From NCBI RefSeq assembly GCF_000165485.1, contig NC_014623.1, positions 7,458,893 to 7,522,892 of the forward strand: a DNA stretch of 64,000 nucleotides. Direction: 5' to 3'. The notes beneath the pieces were generated by a model, which saw only the letters and a program-made list of their open reading frames with translations, did not search any database and had not been told where the DNA came from. Shown here piece after piece: positions 1-9,401 of the stretch (position 1 is the first letter of the stretch; each line of letters begins with the position of its first letter). The position numbers were made by a program, and so were the translations under genes. The stretch comes from Stigmatella aurantiaca DW4/3-1. Its GTDB lineage: Bacteria; Myxococcota; Myxococcia; Myxococcales; Myxococcaceae.

Positions 1-231
1 GTAGACCACCTCTGGCCGGTAGGTCTCCTTCGCGCCTGACTCCACCCACCGCATGAGCCCTCCGGCCACCGGCTCGATGGAGAAGGTGTAGAGCACCGCC
101 AACCCCAGCACCTGGAGCCCAGCGGCCAGCCGCCTTTTCCGGCGTAACAAGAGCCCCAGCACGATGAACAGCACGCCCCAGGTGAGCGGGCCCAGAAAGA
201 GATCCAGGATCTTGGAGAGGAGCAGAAACAT
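1..231 (-). CDS. YdcF/ElyC-like membrane protein, N-terminal part (cut by window edge)
   Basis: The frame is open from an ATG at 231 to the window edge and gives 77 residues, so the protein continues outside. The N-terminus starts MFLLLSKILDLFLGPLTWG and forms two hydrophobic membrane segments (about residues 3-30 and 37-60) separated by a basic stretch LLRRKRRLAAG. This two-helix start followed by a short soluble linker ending in ETYRPEVVY resembles DUF218 proteins of the YdcF/SanA/ElyC group, which act on cell envelope precursors. The catalytic DUF218 part is not in the window, so the family call is tentative. It runs in the same direction as the Ser/Thr kinase upstream of it, with about 27 bases between them. 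Confidence 0.55.
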   Translation of the reverse strand, partial: MFLLLSKILDLFLGPLTWGVLFIVLGLLLRRKRRLAAGLQVLGLAVLYTFSIEPVAGGLMRWVESGAKETYRPEVVY

Positions 232-258
232 GGCGCATTCCACCGGCGGGGCCGGAGG

Positions 259-2787
259 CTAGCCGTCCTGCCTGCCACGGTGGATCGTGATGTAATCGCG
301 CGCTTCTTGGGCCTTCGCGGAGTCCGGCGCGAGCTCCAGGAAGCGGCCATAGTACTCGACGGCTTCCTCGCCATTGCCCAGCTGCACCGAGACCTCGCCC
401 AGCCCATGGAAACACTGGGCCGCGGAGGAATCGTTCGCCAGACATTCCCAGAACAGCTCCTTGGCCTTTTGGAACTGCTTCTTGGCCTGCTTGTCCCGGG
501 CCTGCTTGTACTTCTCCGCCGCGGTGGCCGGAGAGGGGTTCGCCGCGGCCGTGACGCGGAGGCTGGACTTCGGGGTGGGAGGGCTCACCCAGGAGACGTT
601 CACGTCGAGTTCCGACTCGCCATCCTCCTTCCACCGGGGGAGTGCGAACCACAACTCCCTCGCCCCCGTCACCGTATAAGCGCCAGGGGCCAGCACATGG
701 AGGACCTCTCCGCCAGGCTGCGAGGACACCTGCACGGTGTCCTCCTCTCCCCCCAGGGCCACCATGGCCACGGAACTCGAGGGCATTCCTGGCCGCGACC
801 GGATCCCCAACTGGTAACGGCGCTTGGGATCGAGCTGACGGACCGTGTACCGGCCCTCCAGGGCGGCCTGGTTGGCGAACCTGCGCGGGTTCAGCTCGGA
901 GCGAAAGACTTTCCCGGTCACCCCCTCGCGCACGTTCAGAAAGAAGCCCATGTGTTCGTTCTGCTCCACGGAGTCACCGAACAGAACGAAAGCATGCAGC
1001 GCGCTGGCCCCGGTCACGAAGCGGGGCGTGGACGAGACGGGCAGCAACCGAGAGGAAGACGAAAGGTCCGGTCCCTCCAGGAACAAGGACGCCTGCCGGA
1101 AGAGCTGCGTCCTGCCCTTCTGACCACGCCTTTCCCCGAAGCTGTACTTGCCCGTGGTCCAGACGGCATAGGTCCTGCGGGGATTGAGCTCGACGCGCAA
1201 GGAGCGCAGCGCGGGGCCGAACGAGTGCAACGCCTCGCTCAGCGTGAACGAGGCCGGCACCTGCCTTGTCCCGAAGCGATCCACCTCCTCCTCGACAGGG
1301 GCCTGCGGCGAGGAGGGCTCCTGCGGCCGTGGCTCCACGTCTTCCAGAGAAACCTCCAGGCGGGCCGCCAGCGCCCCCGCCGCGAACTCCTGCTCCCAGG
1401 GGACCCGCCCCAGAAGCAAGAGCTCCACCCGGTGAGGCTGGTCCCGATCGAGACTGTCCACCACCACCGGGGTGACGCCGTGAATCTCACCGTTGATGCG
1501 CACCTGGGCGCCAGGAGGCTCGGAACGGATCTCCAACGGCTCTGGCTTGTTGCGCTCCTGCCACAGGATCCCCACGAGTCCCACCCCCACCACCCCCGCG
1601 AGCGCCCACCCGATAAAAGCGCCTCCCCCCTTCACGGCGGCCAGGGTCTGAACAGACGTGGTCGGCGCGGACGGAGGGGGCGCCACACGCTCCGCGGGAG
1701 CGGTCTCCGCGTCCGGCGGCTCTGGGGCCATGGGCGGCAGAGGGGTCTGCTCCGTCACGGAGCGCGGCGGTTGGACGGAGGTCCACAGGGCCAGCTGCTC
1801 CTGGAAGCCACTCGTCACCACGGGGGGCGTTCCCCGCGCCACCAGTTCCGGCGTGTAGAGCCACTCCATCACATGCTTGAGGGTATTGGCCGCGAACAGT
1901 GGCGCCCGCTGCGCCAACCACCGCGTGAGTTCGAGCCGCAGCACCTCCGCACTCTCGGGCCGCGCCTCGCGCCGGGTCGAGAGCACCCGATCGACGAGGG
2001 GGGCCAGCGAGCCATCCACTGCGGGATTGTTCTGGTGCAGTGGGACGAGCCGGCCCTTGACGATGCGCTCCAGGACTTCCATCTGCCGTCCCTCGGCGGG
2101 CAGATGGCCGCAGAGCATGCGGTAGAGCACCACCCCCACGGAGTACACGTCCGAACGGGCATCCAGCTCCAGTCCCAGGGCTTGCTCGGGCGACAGATAG
2201 AGGTACTTGCCCTTCACCACCCCCGCTTCCGTCTCCTGGCGTCCCGCGAGCCGAGCCTTGGCGATGCCAAAGTCGGAGATCTTCACATCCCCTTCGTAGC
2301 TGACCAGGACGTTGTCCGGAGAGATGTCGCGGTGGACCAGTCCGAGGGGACGCCTGGACTCATCGGTGCGCGTGTGAGCGTGGTGCAAGCCCTTGCACAT
2401 CTCGATGGCGATGCTCACCGCCAACGGGGCCGGAAGCCAGGCGAGCCCTTTTGATTGAGCGCGTTTGAGGACCCGCGACAGGGGCTGGCCTTCGACCAGC
2501 TCCATGGCCAGGAAGTACTCGCCCTCCACCTGCCCGAAGTCGAAAACCTGAACGATGTTGCCGTGGCTGAGCCCCACCGAGACACGGGCCTCCTGGATGA
2601 ACATCTCCACGAAAGCCGGGTGCTCCGCGTACTGCGTCAGGACCCGCTTGATGACCATGGGCTTGGTCACGCCCGGTGCGGCCATGTAGCGCGCGCGGTA
2701 GACGGCTGCCATGCCGCCCGTCCCCAGACATTCCAATAGCTCGTACTTCCCGAATGGGACGGCCTTGGTCTCGCGCACGATGCGCAT
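259..2787 (-). CDS. Ser/Thr protein kinase with PEGA domain and C-terminal TPR
   Basis: Membrane-bound eukaryotic-like kinase of 842 residues. The kinase domain spans about residues 12-290, with the ATP loop GTGGMAAVY at 22-30, the ATP-binding lysine in VIKR at 47, the catalytic loop HRDISPDN at 152-159 and DFG at 172-174. The catalytic loop has Ser where most such kinases have Lys (HRDxKxxN); this HRDxSPxN form is common in myxobacterial kinases. A Pro-rich linker leads to one membrane helix near 390-410, then a PEGA-type beta domain (IRSEPPGAQVRING) near 420-470, a beta-rich domain, and a TPR-like C-terminus (about 765-840). The kinase is therefore cytoplasmic with an exported sensor part. 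The substrate cannot be told from the sequence. Confidence 0.93.
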   Translation of the reverse strand: MRIVRETKAVPFGKYELLECLGTGGMAAVYRARYMAAPGVTKPMVIKRVLTQYAEHPAFVEMFIQEARVSVGLSHGNIVQVFDFGQVEGEYFLAMELVEGQPLSRVLKRAQSKGLAWLPAPLAVSIAIEMCKGLHHAHTRTDESRRPLGLVHRDISPDNVLVSYEGDVKISDFGIAKARLAGRQETEAGVVKGKYLYLSPEQALGLELDARSDVYSVGVVLYRMLCGHLPAEGRQMEVLERIVKGRLVPLHQNNPAVDGSLAPLVDRVLSTRREARPESAEVLRLELTRWLAQRAPLFAANTLKHVMEWLYTPELVARGTPPVVTSGFQEQLALWTSVQPPRSVTEQTPLPPMAPEPPDAETAPAERVAPPPSAPTTSVQTLAAVKGGGAFIGWALAGVVGVGLVGILWQERNKPEPLEIRSEPPGAQVRINGEIHGVTPVVVDSLDRDQPHRVELLLLGRVPWEQEFAAGALAARLEVSLEDVEPRPQEPSSPQAPVEEEVDRFGTRQVPASFTLSEALHSFGPALRSLRVELNPRRTYAVWTTGKYSFGERRGQKGRTQLFRQASLFLEGPDLSSSSRLLPVSSTPRFVTGASALHAFVLFGDSVEQNEHMGFFLNVREGVTGKVFRSELNPRRFANQAALEGRYTVRQLDPKRRYQLGIRSRPGMPSSSVAMVALGGEEDTVQVSSQPGGEVLHVLAPGAYTVTGARELWFALPRWKEDGESELDVNVSWVSPPTPKSSLRVTAAANPSPATAAEKYKQARDKQAKKQFQKAKELFWECLANDSSAAQCFHGLGEVSVQLGNGEEAVEYYGRFLELAPDSAKAQEARDYITIHRGRQDG

Positions 2788-2829
2788 ACCCTACCACTCT
2801 CCCCGTCCCCCGGCCCAATCCCCTCCCGC

Positions 2830-3675
2830 TCAGCGCTCGCCCCAGTGGAGCTTCTGCCGGAGGATGGTGAAGTAGGCCACGCGCGGGTTGCGGATCAAGT
2901 TCACCCGGTTGGGCGAACGCACCACCTCGATGCAGTCATTGCTTTGCAGACCATGGCCTGTCTGCCCATCCAACGTGAGGTAGGTGTCCGCCGTCTCGCG
3001 GCGCAGGGTGATGCGGATGACACGGTCCGCGGGCACTACGATGGCGCGCTGGGTGAGCGCGTGCGAGCAAATGGGGGACAGGATGGTGCAGTCCACCGAA
3101 GGGTGGACAATGGGCCCGCCCGCGGAGAGCGAGTAGGCCGTCGAGCCCGTGGGCGTGGCCAGGATGATGCCATCGGACTTATAGGTGGTGATGGGCACCC
3201 CATCGATGGACGTCTCGTGGTCCGCGATGCGCGCCAGCGCCCCCTTGTTGATGACGATGTCGTTGAGGACCTCCTCCTCGATGATGGCCCGCCCCTCCCG
3301 CAGCAGCCGGCACGTGAGCTTCATGCGGGAGTCCACGTCGAAGCGGCCCGCCAGCACGTCATCCAGAAGGCTGAAGAGCTCATCCACGGGCACTTCCGTC
3401 ATGAAGCCCAGGCTGCCCAGGTTCACCCCCAGAATGGGCACGGCCCGGCCCGCCAGCAGCCGCGCCGTGTAGATGAGCGTGCCATCTCCGCCGAGGACCA
3501 CCACCAGGTCCGCCCGCTGGGCCAGTTCCCGGTCGTCAACCCGTGGCCAGCCCAGTTCCTGGGCCAGATAGCGCTCTCCCAGGAGGGTGAGGTGTGGGTA
3601 GCGCTCGTGGATTCGCGCCGCCAAAACGACGGCCTCCTGTTTGTCCCTCTTCGCGACGATGGCCAGGGTCTGCAC
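2830..3675 (-). CDS. nadK: NAD kinase
   Basis: Phosphorylates NAD to NADP with ATP (or polyphosphate), the only source of NADP in bacteria; cytosolic. The 281 residues match the usual family length. The diagnostic GGDGT is at residues 62-66 in VVVLGGDGTLIYTAR. It is followed by LGVNLGSLGFMTE, the NE/D-type segment EVLNDIVINKG, and the NAD-binding loop region TPTGSTAYSLSAGGPIVHP. Start is GTG at 3675. It lies divergent from rarA with about 75 bases between the two starts. Confidence 0.96.
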   Translation of the reverse strand: MQTLAIVAKRDKQEAVVLAARIHERYPHLTLLGERYLAQELGWPRVDDRELAQRADLVVVLGGDGTLIYTARLLAGRAVPILGVNLGSLGFMTEVPVDELFSLLDDVLAGRFDVDSRMKLTCRLLREGRAIIEEEVLNDIVINKGALARIADHETSIDGVPITTYKSDGIILATPTGSTAYSLSAGGPIVHPSVDCTILSPICSHALTQRAIVVPADRVIRITLRRETADTYLTLDGQTGHGLQSNDCIEVVRSPNRVNLIRNPRVAYFTILRQKLHWGER

Positions 3676-3749
3676 GGTGGCGGATGCTTTTAGTCCAGGA
3701 TGGCAAGGCGCGCTGGAGGAAATGAACCCAAGCGATAGGTTCCACGCAT

Positions 3750-5081
3750 ATGGACCTCTTTGAACACGCTGGCCAAAAGGACCAGGAAGCCCAGGCGCCG
3801 CTCGCCGAGCGCATGCGCCCCAGCACGCTGGCCGACTTCGCCGGCCAGGAGCACCTCACGGGCGAGGGCCGGTTCCTCCGCCGGGTCATCGAGCAGGACC
3901 AGGTGCCCTCGCTCATCCTCTGGGGGCCCCCGGGCACGGGGAAGACGACCCTGGCACGCGTCATCGCCCAGGCCACCGGGGCCTCGTTCGAGTCCCTCTC
4001 GGCGGTGCTCTCCGGGGTCAAGGACATCCGCGAGACGGTGGCCCGCGCCCAGGAACGGTGGAGGCTCCACCGCCAACGCACCCTGCTCTTCATCGACGAG
4101 ATCCACCGCTTCAACAAGTCGCAGCAGGACGCGCTGCTGCCCCACGTGGAGAAGGGCACCGTGACGTTGATTGGCGCCACCACGGAGAACCCCTCCTTCG
4201 AGGTGAATGCGGCGCTCCTGTCACGCGCCCGTGTCGTCACCCTGCGCGGGCTGGAAGAAGAGGAACTGGTGGGCGTGTTGCGCCGGGCGGTGGTGGCCCC
4301 CAAGGGGCTGGGCGGCAAGGTGCAGGTGGACGACGAGGCCCTTCAGTTCATCGCCCAGGCAGCCGGAGGGGATGCGCGCAAGGCCCTCACCGCGCTGGAG
4401 GTGGCTGCCTCCTATGGGGGCTCGCAGGTGAACCGGCAGGCCGCGGAGGAGGCGCTGCAACAGAAGGCGCTGCTCTACGACAAGGGGGGCGAGGAGCACT
4501 ACAACGTCGTCAGCGCCTTCATCAAATCCATGCGGGGCTCGGACGTGGATGCCGCGCTCTACTGGATGGCCCGCATGCTGGAGGCGGGCGAGGACCCCGT
4601 CTTCCTCTTCCGGCGCATGGTCATCTTCGCCTCGGAGGACATCGGCAACGCGGACCCACGGGCGCTGGGGGTGGCGGTGGACGCACTCCATGCCTTCCAG
4701 CTCATGGGTTTGCCAGAGGGGGCGCTGCCGCTCACCCAGGCGGTGACGTACCTGGCGCTGGCCCCCAAGTCGAATGCCGTCATCACCGCCTACGGCGCGG
4801 CGCGCGCGGCGGTGACCCAGGAAGGCGCGCTGCCGGTGCCGATGCACCTGCGCAACGCCCCCACGAAGCTGATGAAGTCCCTGGGCTACGGCGGCGGATA
4901 CAAGTACCCCCACAACTTCGAGGGCAACTATGTCCCCGAGGACTACCTGCCCGAGGCGCTCAAGGCCCGGCGCTTCTACAAGCCGAGCACCAACGGGTTG
5001 GAGCGGGAGCTGTCCGAGCGCTACGAGGACATCCAACGTCAGCTCGCCGGGCGGAGACGGGAGCCCGGCGAGGAGGGCTGA
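3750..5081 (+). CDS. rarA: Replication-associated recombination protein A (RarA/MgsA AAA ATPase)
   Basis: Clamp-loader-like AAA+ ATPase that acts at stalled replication forks. The 443 residues match the family. Walker A GPPGTGKT is at 59-66, Walker B LLFIDEIHRFNKSQQDALL near 110-128, and sensor 1 IGATTENPSFEVN follows. The C-terminal half contains the RarA tetramerisation region with EDIGNADP and the conserved YKYPHNFEGNYV near the end. ATG start at 3750. It ends four bases before the convergent NtrC-type regulator gene. Confidence 0.96.
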   Translation: MDLFEHAGQKDQEAQAPLAERMRPSTLADFAGQEHLTGEGRFLRRVIEQDQVPSLILWGPPGTGKTTLARVIAQATGASFESLSAVLSGVKDIRETVARAQERWRLHRQRTLLFIDEIHRFNKSQQDALLPHVEKGTVTLIGATTENPSFEVNAALLSRARVVTLRGLEEEELVGVLRRAVVAPKGLGGKVQVDDEALQFIAQAAGGDARKALTALEVAASYGGSQVNRQAAEEALQQKALLYDKGGEEHYNVVSAFIKSMRGSDVDAALYWMARMLEAGEDPVFLFRRMVIFASEDIGNADPRALGVAVDALHAFQLMGLPEGALPLTQAVTYLALAPKSNAVITAYGAARAAVTQEGALPVPMHLRNAPTKLMKSLGYGGGYKYPHNFEGNYVPEDYLPEALKARRFYKPSTNGLERELSERYEDIQRQLAGRRREPGEEG

Positions 5082-5085
5082 GCGC

Positions 5086-6540
5086 TCAGGCCACCTCTAA
5101 TGGAGAGCTGTCGTTCCCATCCGCCTTGCGCTGCTTCATGGTGCGCCCAGCCACCTCGTACTGCTTGAGCAGGCGGCGGAAGTTGGAGCGGTCCACCCCC
5201 GCGGCGCGGGCGGCGCTGGAGACGTTGTTGTTGTTCTTCTCCAGCAGCGCGGTGAGGTACCGCCGCTCGAACGCCCGCATGGCCAGCCGCTTGGCCTGGG
5301 CGTACGGCAGGTGCGCCAGGCTGAACACCTCCACGGGCGAGCCAGCCTGCGGGGCCTCCTGGAAGCCCGGGGGCAAGTCCTCCACGTCCAACACCTCGTT
5401 GGAGGTGAGCACCACGGCGCGCTCGATGACGTTCTCCAGCTCGCGCACGTTGCCCGTCCACCGGTTCACGGTGAGCGCCTCCATCGCGCGGGGGGTGAAG
5501 CCCGCCACCTTCTTGTCCAGCTTGGCCGAGTACAGCTTCAGGAAGTGGTGCGCCAGGAGCGGCACATCCTCCGGCCGGTCCCGGAGCGGCGGCAGATCGA
5601 TGGTGATGACGTTGAGGCGATAGAAGAGGTCCTCGCGGAACCGGCCCTGCTCCTTGGCGCGCGTCAGATCCACGTGGGTGGCGGCAATCACCCGCACGTC
5701 CACCTTCACCGGCTCGTTGGCGCCCACCCGCTTCACCTCGCCCTCCTGCAGCACGCGCAACAGGCGCACCTGGGTGGCGGGCGGCACATCGCCAATCTCG
5801 TCCAGGAAGATGGTGCCGCCATCGGCCGCCTCGAAGAGGCCCTTCTTGTTGCCGGTGGCGCCCGTGAAGGCCCCCTTCATGTGGCCGAACAGCTCGCTCT
5901 CCAGCAGCGTCTCCGTGAGGGCCGAACAATTGACCGCCACGAAGGGCTTGTCCTTGCGCGCGCTGCGGTAGTGGATGGCCCGGGCCACCAGCTCCTTGCC
6001 CGTGCCACTCTCGCCCTGGATGAGCACCGTGGCGGTGGAGTGGCTCACCGTCTCCACCAGCTTGAAGACGGCGCGCATCTGCGAGGACTGGCCGATGAGA
6101 TCCTCGAACTGGCTGCGCGCGGTGAGCGCCTCCTCCAGGGCCCGCGTCCGGTCCTTGAGCGCCTTGCGCTCGGCCGCCTTGCCGACGGTCAGACTCAGGT
6201 CGTCGATGTCCTCGAACGGCTTGGTGAGGTAGTCATACGCCCCGGCCTTCACCGCCTCCACGGCGGTCTCCACCGTGGCATAGGCGGTCATCATGATGAC
6301 CTCCACGTCCGGCCGCTCGGCCTTGATGGCCTTGAGCAGGTCCATGCCGGACAGGTGGGGCATGTTGATGTCCAACACGGCCACGTCGATGGACGGATCC
6401 TTGGCCGCCGTCAGTCCCTCGACCGCATCGTCGATGGCGACGATGGGGTAACCCTCGCGCTGGAGAATCGAGGTGACGGCCTTGAGGACTACGGGGTCAT
6501 CGTCCACCACGAGGATCTTGGCGCGTTTAGGCTGGTTCAC
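5086..6540 (-). CDS. NtrC-family sigma-54 response regulator
   Basis: Activates sigma-54 promoters after phosphorylation. The 484 residues have three domains in order: a REC domain (1-120) with phospho-acceptor D57 in VLDINMPHLSG and KP at about 107-108; a sigma-54 AAA+ domain with Walker A GESGTGKE (176-183) and the sigma-54-contacting loop GAFTGA (223-228); and a Fis-type helix-turn-helix near 435-470 (NNNNVSSAARAAGVDRSNF). Start is GTG at 6540, overlapping the stop of the upstream sensor kinase by four bases (GTGA). The two genes are therefore translationally coupled and the kinase is almost certainly its partner. Confidence 0.95.
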   Translation of the reverse strand: MNQPKRAKILVVDDDPVVLKAVTSILQREGYPIVAIDDAVEGLTAAKDPSIDVAVLDINMPHLSGMDLLKAIKAERPDVEVIMMTAYATVETAVEAVKAGAYDYLTKPFEDIDDLSLTVGKAAERKALKDRTRALEEALTARSQFEDLIGQSSQMRAVFKLVETVSHSTATVLIQGESGTGKELVARAIHYRSARKDKPFVAVNCSALTETLLESELFGHMKGAFTGATGNKKGLFEAADGGTIFLDEIGDVPPATQVRLLRVLQEGEVKRVGANEPVKVDVRVIAATHVDLTRAKEQGRFREDLFYRLNVITIDLPPLRDRPEDVPLLAHHFLKLYSAKLDKKVAGFTPRAMEALTVNRWTGNVRELENVIERAVVLTSNEVLDVEDLPPGFQEAPQAGSPVEVFSLAHLPYAQAKRLAMRAFERRYLTALLEKNNNNVSSAARAAGVDRSNFRRLLKQYEVAGRTMKQRKADGNDSSPLEVA

Positions 6541-8117
6541 GGCAACCTCTCAAGCTGCAGCGGAATGGGTAAAAAGACGGTGAAACGGGAGCCATGGCCG
6601 ACCTGGGTATCGACCTGGAAGACGCCGCCATGGTCCTGCACAATGCGGTAAGCAATGGACAGGCCAAGGCCTGTGCCCTCACCCGGCGGCTTGGTGGTGA
6701 AGGACGGCTCGAAGATGCGGGGCAGGTAGCGCTCCTCGATGCCGGAGCCCGAGTCTGCGACGGCGAAGAAGCACCGGTCCCCCTCGCGCCCCGTATCCAC
6801 CTTCAGGGTGCCCTCGGCGCTGGGGAGCGCTTGAAGACCGTTCTGCAGCAGGTTGAGCACCACCTGGGACAGCTGCGCTGGATCCCCGAACAGCTTGGGC
6901 AACCCGCTGGCCAGGTTCAGCTCCAGCTTCACCCGGGGGTTGGACTTGAGCTGGGCCTTGAAGAGCACCGCCGCGTCTTCCACGCACTTGGACAGCTCGA
7001 AGTGGCGGCGGTCCTCCACCTTGCTGTGGCGGCTGAACTTCAGCAGGCTCTCGACGATGCGCTTGCAGCGCAGCGCGCTCTCCTCGATGAGGTCCAACGA
7101 CTCGCGGTCCGCCTCGGAGCGCCCCAGGTCCCGCTTCATCAGCTGCGCGAAGGCGAGGATGCCGCCCAGGGGGTTGTTGATCTCGTGCGCCACCCCGCCC
7201 GCCAGCTGCCCCACGGCCGCCATCTTCTCCGTCTCGATGAGCCGCTTGGTGAGCGCGTACTCCTCGGTGACATCCCGGTAGGTGCACACCACCCGGCCCT
7301 CGCCCGGCATGGGGTAGGCGGCCACCACGAACGTGCGCCCCTTCTGCTGGATCTCCGAGCGCGCCCCCTTGCCACTCTCCAAAGCGGACGGAAGCGGGCA
7401 GCCCACACAGGGGGAGTCCCGGCCGAAGAGGTACTGGAAACAGTTGACCGCCGAGGCGGTGGCCCCATCCCCCGACGCCGCCACCTTCAGATACGCCAGG
7501 TTGGCGCGGCGGACCGTGTAGTCGGTGCCCTGCATGACGGCCAAGGGCGTCTCGATGCAGTCGAACGTCTGCTCCCAGTCCCGCTTGGCCTGGCTGAGCA
7601 TCAACGTGCGCGTCTCCACGCGCGCCTCGAGGTCCGCGTTGAGGCGCTTGAGCTCCGCGTTCTGCTCCTGCGTCATGCGGTGCAGGCGCTCGTTCTCCGC
7701 CAGCAGCGCGTACTGCTCGAAGGCGCTCTTGACGGTGAGCACCAGGTGGCTGTCGTTCCACGGCTTGGAGATGAACCGGAAGATCTCCGAGCGGTTGATG
7801 GCCTCCTCGATGGCCGTCTGGTCCGCCTGCCCGGTGAGCATGATGCGCTGAGCACGCGGCACCTGCTCCTTCACCCGCGCCAGGAACTCCACCCCGTTCA
7901 TCCCCGGCATCCGGAAGTCCGAAATGACCACCTGTGGAAGGAACTGCTCCAGCCGCTTCAGCCCCTCCTCGGCGTCCGTCGCGGTCTCGATGTCCCAGTC
8001 CCCCCGCCGCAAGACGCGCCGAATGGATTTGAGGATGTTCTCCTCGTCATCCACCAATAGCAGCCGGCCGCGAGCCCCCGCCTCCTGTGTGTGCGCCAGT
8101 CCCACTCGCAGACCCAC
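6537..8117 (-). CDS. Response regulator-sensor histidine kinase hybrid (REC-PAS-HisKA-HATPase)
   Basis: Soluble sensor kinase of 526 residues with no membrane helices. An N-terminal REC domain has D67 in VISDFRMPGMNG and the FRFISKPWND segment typical of the RpfG-like REC group. A coiled coil follows (about 135-180), then a PAS-like domain with three cysteines (VNCFQYLF..SPCVGCPLP), which might bind a metal or sense redox. Then come HisKA with the phospho-acceptor in GGVAHEINNPLGG near 310, and HATPase with GTGLGLSIAYRIV near 490. Start GTG at 8117; a GTG four codons later is possible. Its coupled partner is the NtrC-type regulator. The N-terminal REC means it can itself receive phosphate from another kinase. 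Confidence 0.92.
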   Translation of the reverse strand: MGLRVGLAHTQEAGARGRLLLVDDEENILKSIRRVLRRGDWDIETATDAEEGLKRLEQFLPQVVISDFRMPGMNGVEFLARVKEQVPRAQRIMLTGQADQTAIEEAINRSEIFRFISKPWNDSHLVLTVKSAFEQYALLAENERLHRMTQEQNAELKRLNADLEARVETRTLMLSQAKRDWEQTFDCIETPLAVMQGTDYTVRRANLAYLKVAASGDGATASAVNCFQYLFGRDSPCVGCPLPSALESGKGARSEIQQKGRTFVVAAYPMPGEGRVVCTYRDVTEEYALTKRLIETEKMAAVGQLAGGVAHEINNPLGGILAFAQLMKRDLGRSEADRESLDLIEESALRCKRIVESLLKFSRHSKVEDRRHFELSKCVEDAAVLFKAQLKSNPRVKLELNLASGLPKLFGDPAQLSQVVLNLLQNGLQALPSAEGTLKVDTGREGDRCFFAVADSGSGIEERYLPRIFEPSFTTKPPGEGTGLGLSIAYRIVQDHGGVFQVDTQVGHGSRFTVFLPIPLQLERLP

Positions 8118-8230
8118 CTATCTTTCTATGTCGAACATTTGCAATGACGTGGCCACCCGCGTCTTTTTAGACCCTTGGGCCAAGCCGTTGATTCTTATGT
8201 ATTTTCAATTTCGTGTTCTGACCACAACAT

Positions 8231-8275
8231 GGGTCATTCGCTACCCTGGACTGACAAACGGGTAGCCAATGACCC
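8231..8275. terminator. Large intergenic hairpin (16-bp stem)
   Basis: Left arm 8231-8246 and right arm 8260-8275 pair over 16 positions with one mismatch; the loop is 13 bases. It lies after the diguanylate cyclase gene and before the sensor kinase gene, both on the minus strand. There is no T-run, so it may be a factor-assisted terminator, an mRNA-stabilising hairpin or an operator. A second smaller hairpin (8272-8291, ACCCCC/GGGGGT) and a perfect 12-bp palindrome TGACCCGGGTCA (8295-8306, covering the cyclase stop codon) crowd the same spot. Confidence 0.5.
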
Positions 8276-8303
8276 CCTCAACCTGGGGGGTAAATGACCC
8301 GGG

Positions 8304-9272
8304 TCACTTCCCCCCAACACCCTTGGACTCCCATCCCCGAGACGCAGAGTGAAGCGGGATGGGTGAGTGCAGACAGACCCTGTTACGGCCCTCGCGCTTG
8401 GCACGGTACAGCGCCTCGTCGGCGGTGAGCAGCAACTGTTCAGGAGTGAGCACGGTGCGGTGGGGAAAGCCCGACACCCCCAGGGAAGCGGTGATCCGCA
8501 GCGCCCCATCTGCCCCCATGGGCTGACCCGCCACACCTTTCCACACACGTTCGGCCACGGTGATGGCGCCCGCCAGGTGGGTGCGTGGCAGGAGCACGGC
8601 GAACTCCTCTCCGCCATAGCGGGCGACGATGTCCGTCTCGCGCACGCTCTGCTGGAGGATGCGCGCCACCTCGCACAGCACGGTGTCGCCCACGGGGTGG
8701 CCGTGGCGGTCGTTGATCTCCTTGAAGAAGTCCAGATCCAGAAGGATGAGGCAGAGCGCGTCGTCGTAGCGCTGGGCGCAGCGGAACTCCTCGCGCAGCC
8801 GCTCCTGGAAGTAGCGGTGGTTGTGCAGCTGGGTGAGCCCGTCGAGCACGGACAGCTGTTGGAGCTCCATCACCTGGGCGGCCAGCGTGGACAGGGTGTG
8901 GTGGTTTGAGAAGCAACGGTGAATGCGGGCGCGCAGCTCGTCCGTGTCCCAGGGATCGGCCACCACCTCCACCCCCAACCGGAGCGCCTCCAACCGTGTC
9001 GCCCGCGCTTCCTGCGGAGCCACCACGAGCACGGGGGCCCCCCGGCCAGGCCCCTCCACGTCCATGAAGCGGCGCACCAGGGAGAGATCCGCGGGCATCT
9101 CCGGGCCGACGCAGACGATGACGAGATCCACCTCGGCCGAAAGCCTGGGCGCCTCCGGCCCTGGCGGGACCACGCGCAGCGTGAATCCTTCCGGCGTCAG
9201 GTTCTGGACCAGCTTCGCCGCCGCCGACCGGGAATCATCCACCACCAGCAAGGCGAAGGGCTTCTCTCCCAC
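8304..9272 (-). CDS. Diguanylate cyclase with response-regulator-like domain
   Basis: Makes cyclic di-GMP from two GTP. The active-site motif is intact as GGEEF in VARYGGEEFAVLLPR, and the product-inhibition site RETD lies five residues before it, so feedback control is likely. The N-terminal half is REC-like (FALLVVDDSRSAAAKLVQNL) but the region where the phospho-acceptor Asp is expected reads VDLVIVCVGPEMPADLS, so the receiver may be degenerate. The GTG at 9272 was chosen because the REC fold begins immediately after it. The frame stays open to 9356, adding an Arg-rich stretch that does not look like protein. Confidence 0.88.
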   Translation of the reverse strand: MGEKPFALLVVDDSRSAAAKLVQNLTPEGFTLRVVPPGPEAPRLSAEVDLVIVCVGPEMPADLSLVRRFMDVEGPGRGAPVLVVAPQEARATRLEALRLGVEVVADPWDTDELRARIHRCFSNHHTLSTLAAQVMELQQLSVLDGLTQLHNHRYFQERLREEFRCAQRYDDALCLILLDLDFFKEINDRHGHPVGDTVLCEVARILQQSVRETDIVARYGGEEFAVLLPRTHLAGAITVAERVWKGVAGQPMGADGALRITASLGVSGFPHRTVLTPEQLLLTADEALYRAKREGRNRVCLHSPIPLHSASRGWESKGVGGK

Positions 9273-9401
9273 GGTGCCCCCATCGAATGAACGGCGCGGC
9301 AAAGTAGCACGGCCTTCGCACAGGGAGCGACCCTGACGATTGCGTCCAGCCACCACCCTCTGTTACCCACCCTCCAGAGCCAACCGTTACGAGGTCCATT
9401 C

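Noticed and set aside
280-2454. Long open frame on the plus strand opposite the Ser/Thr kinase
   Set aside because: Antisense to a gene with clear kinase motifs; the translation is Arg/Gly/His-rich and has no recognisable domain. High GC keeps such frames open.
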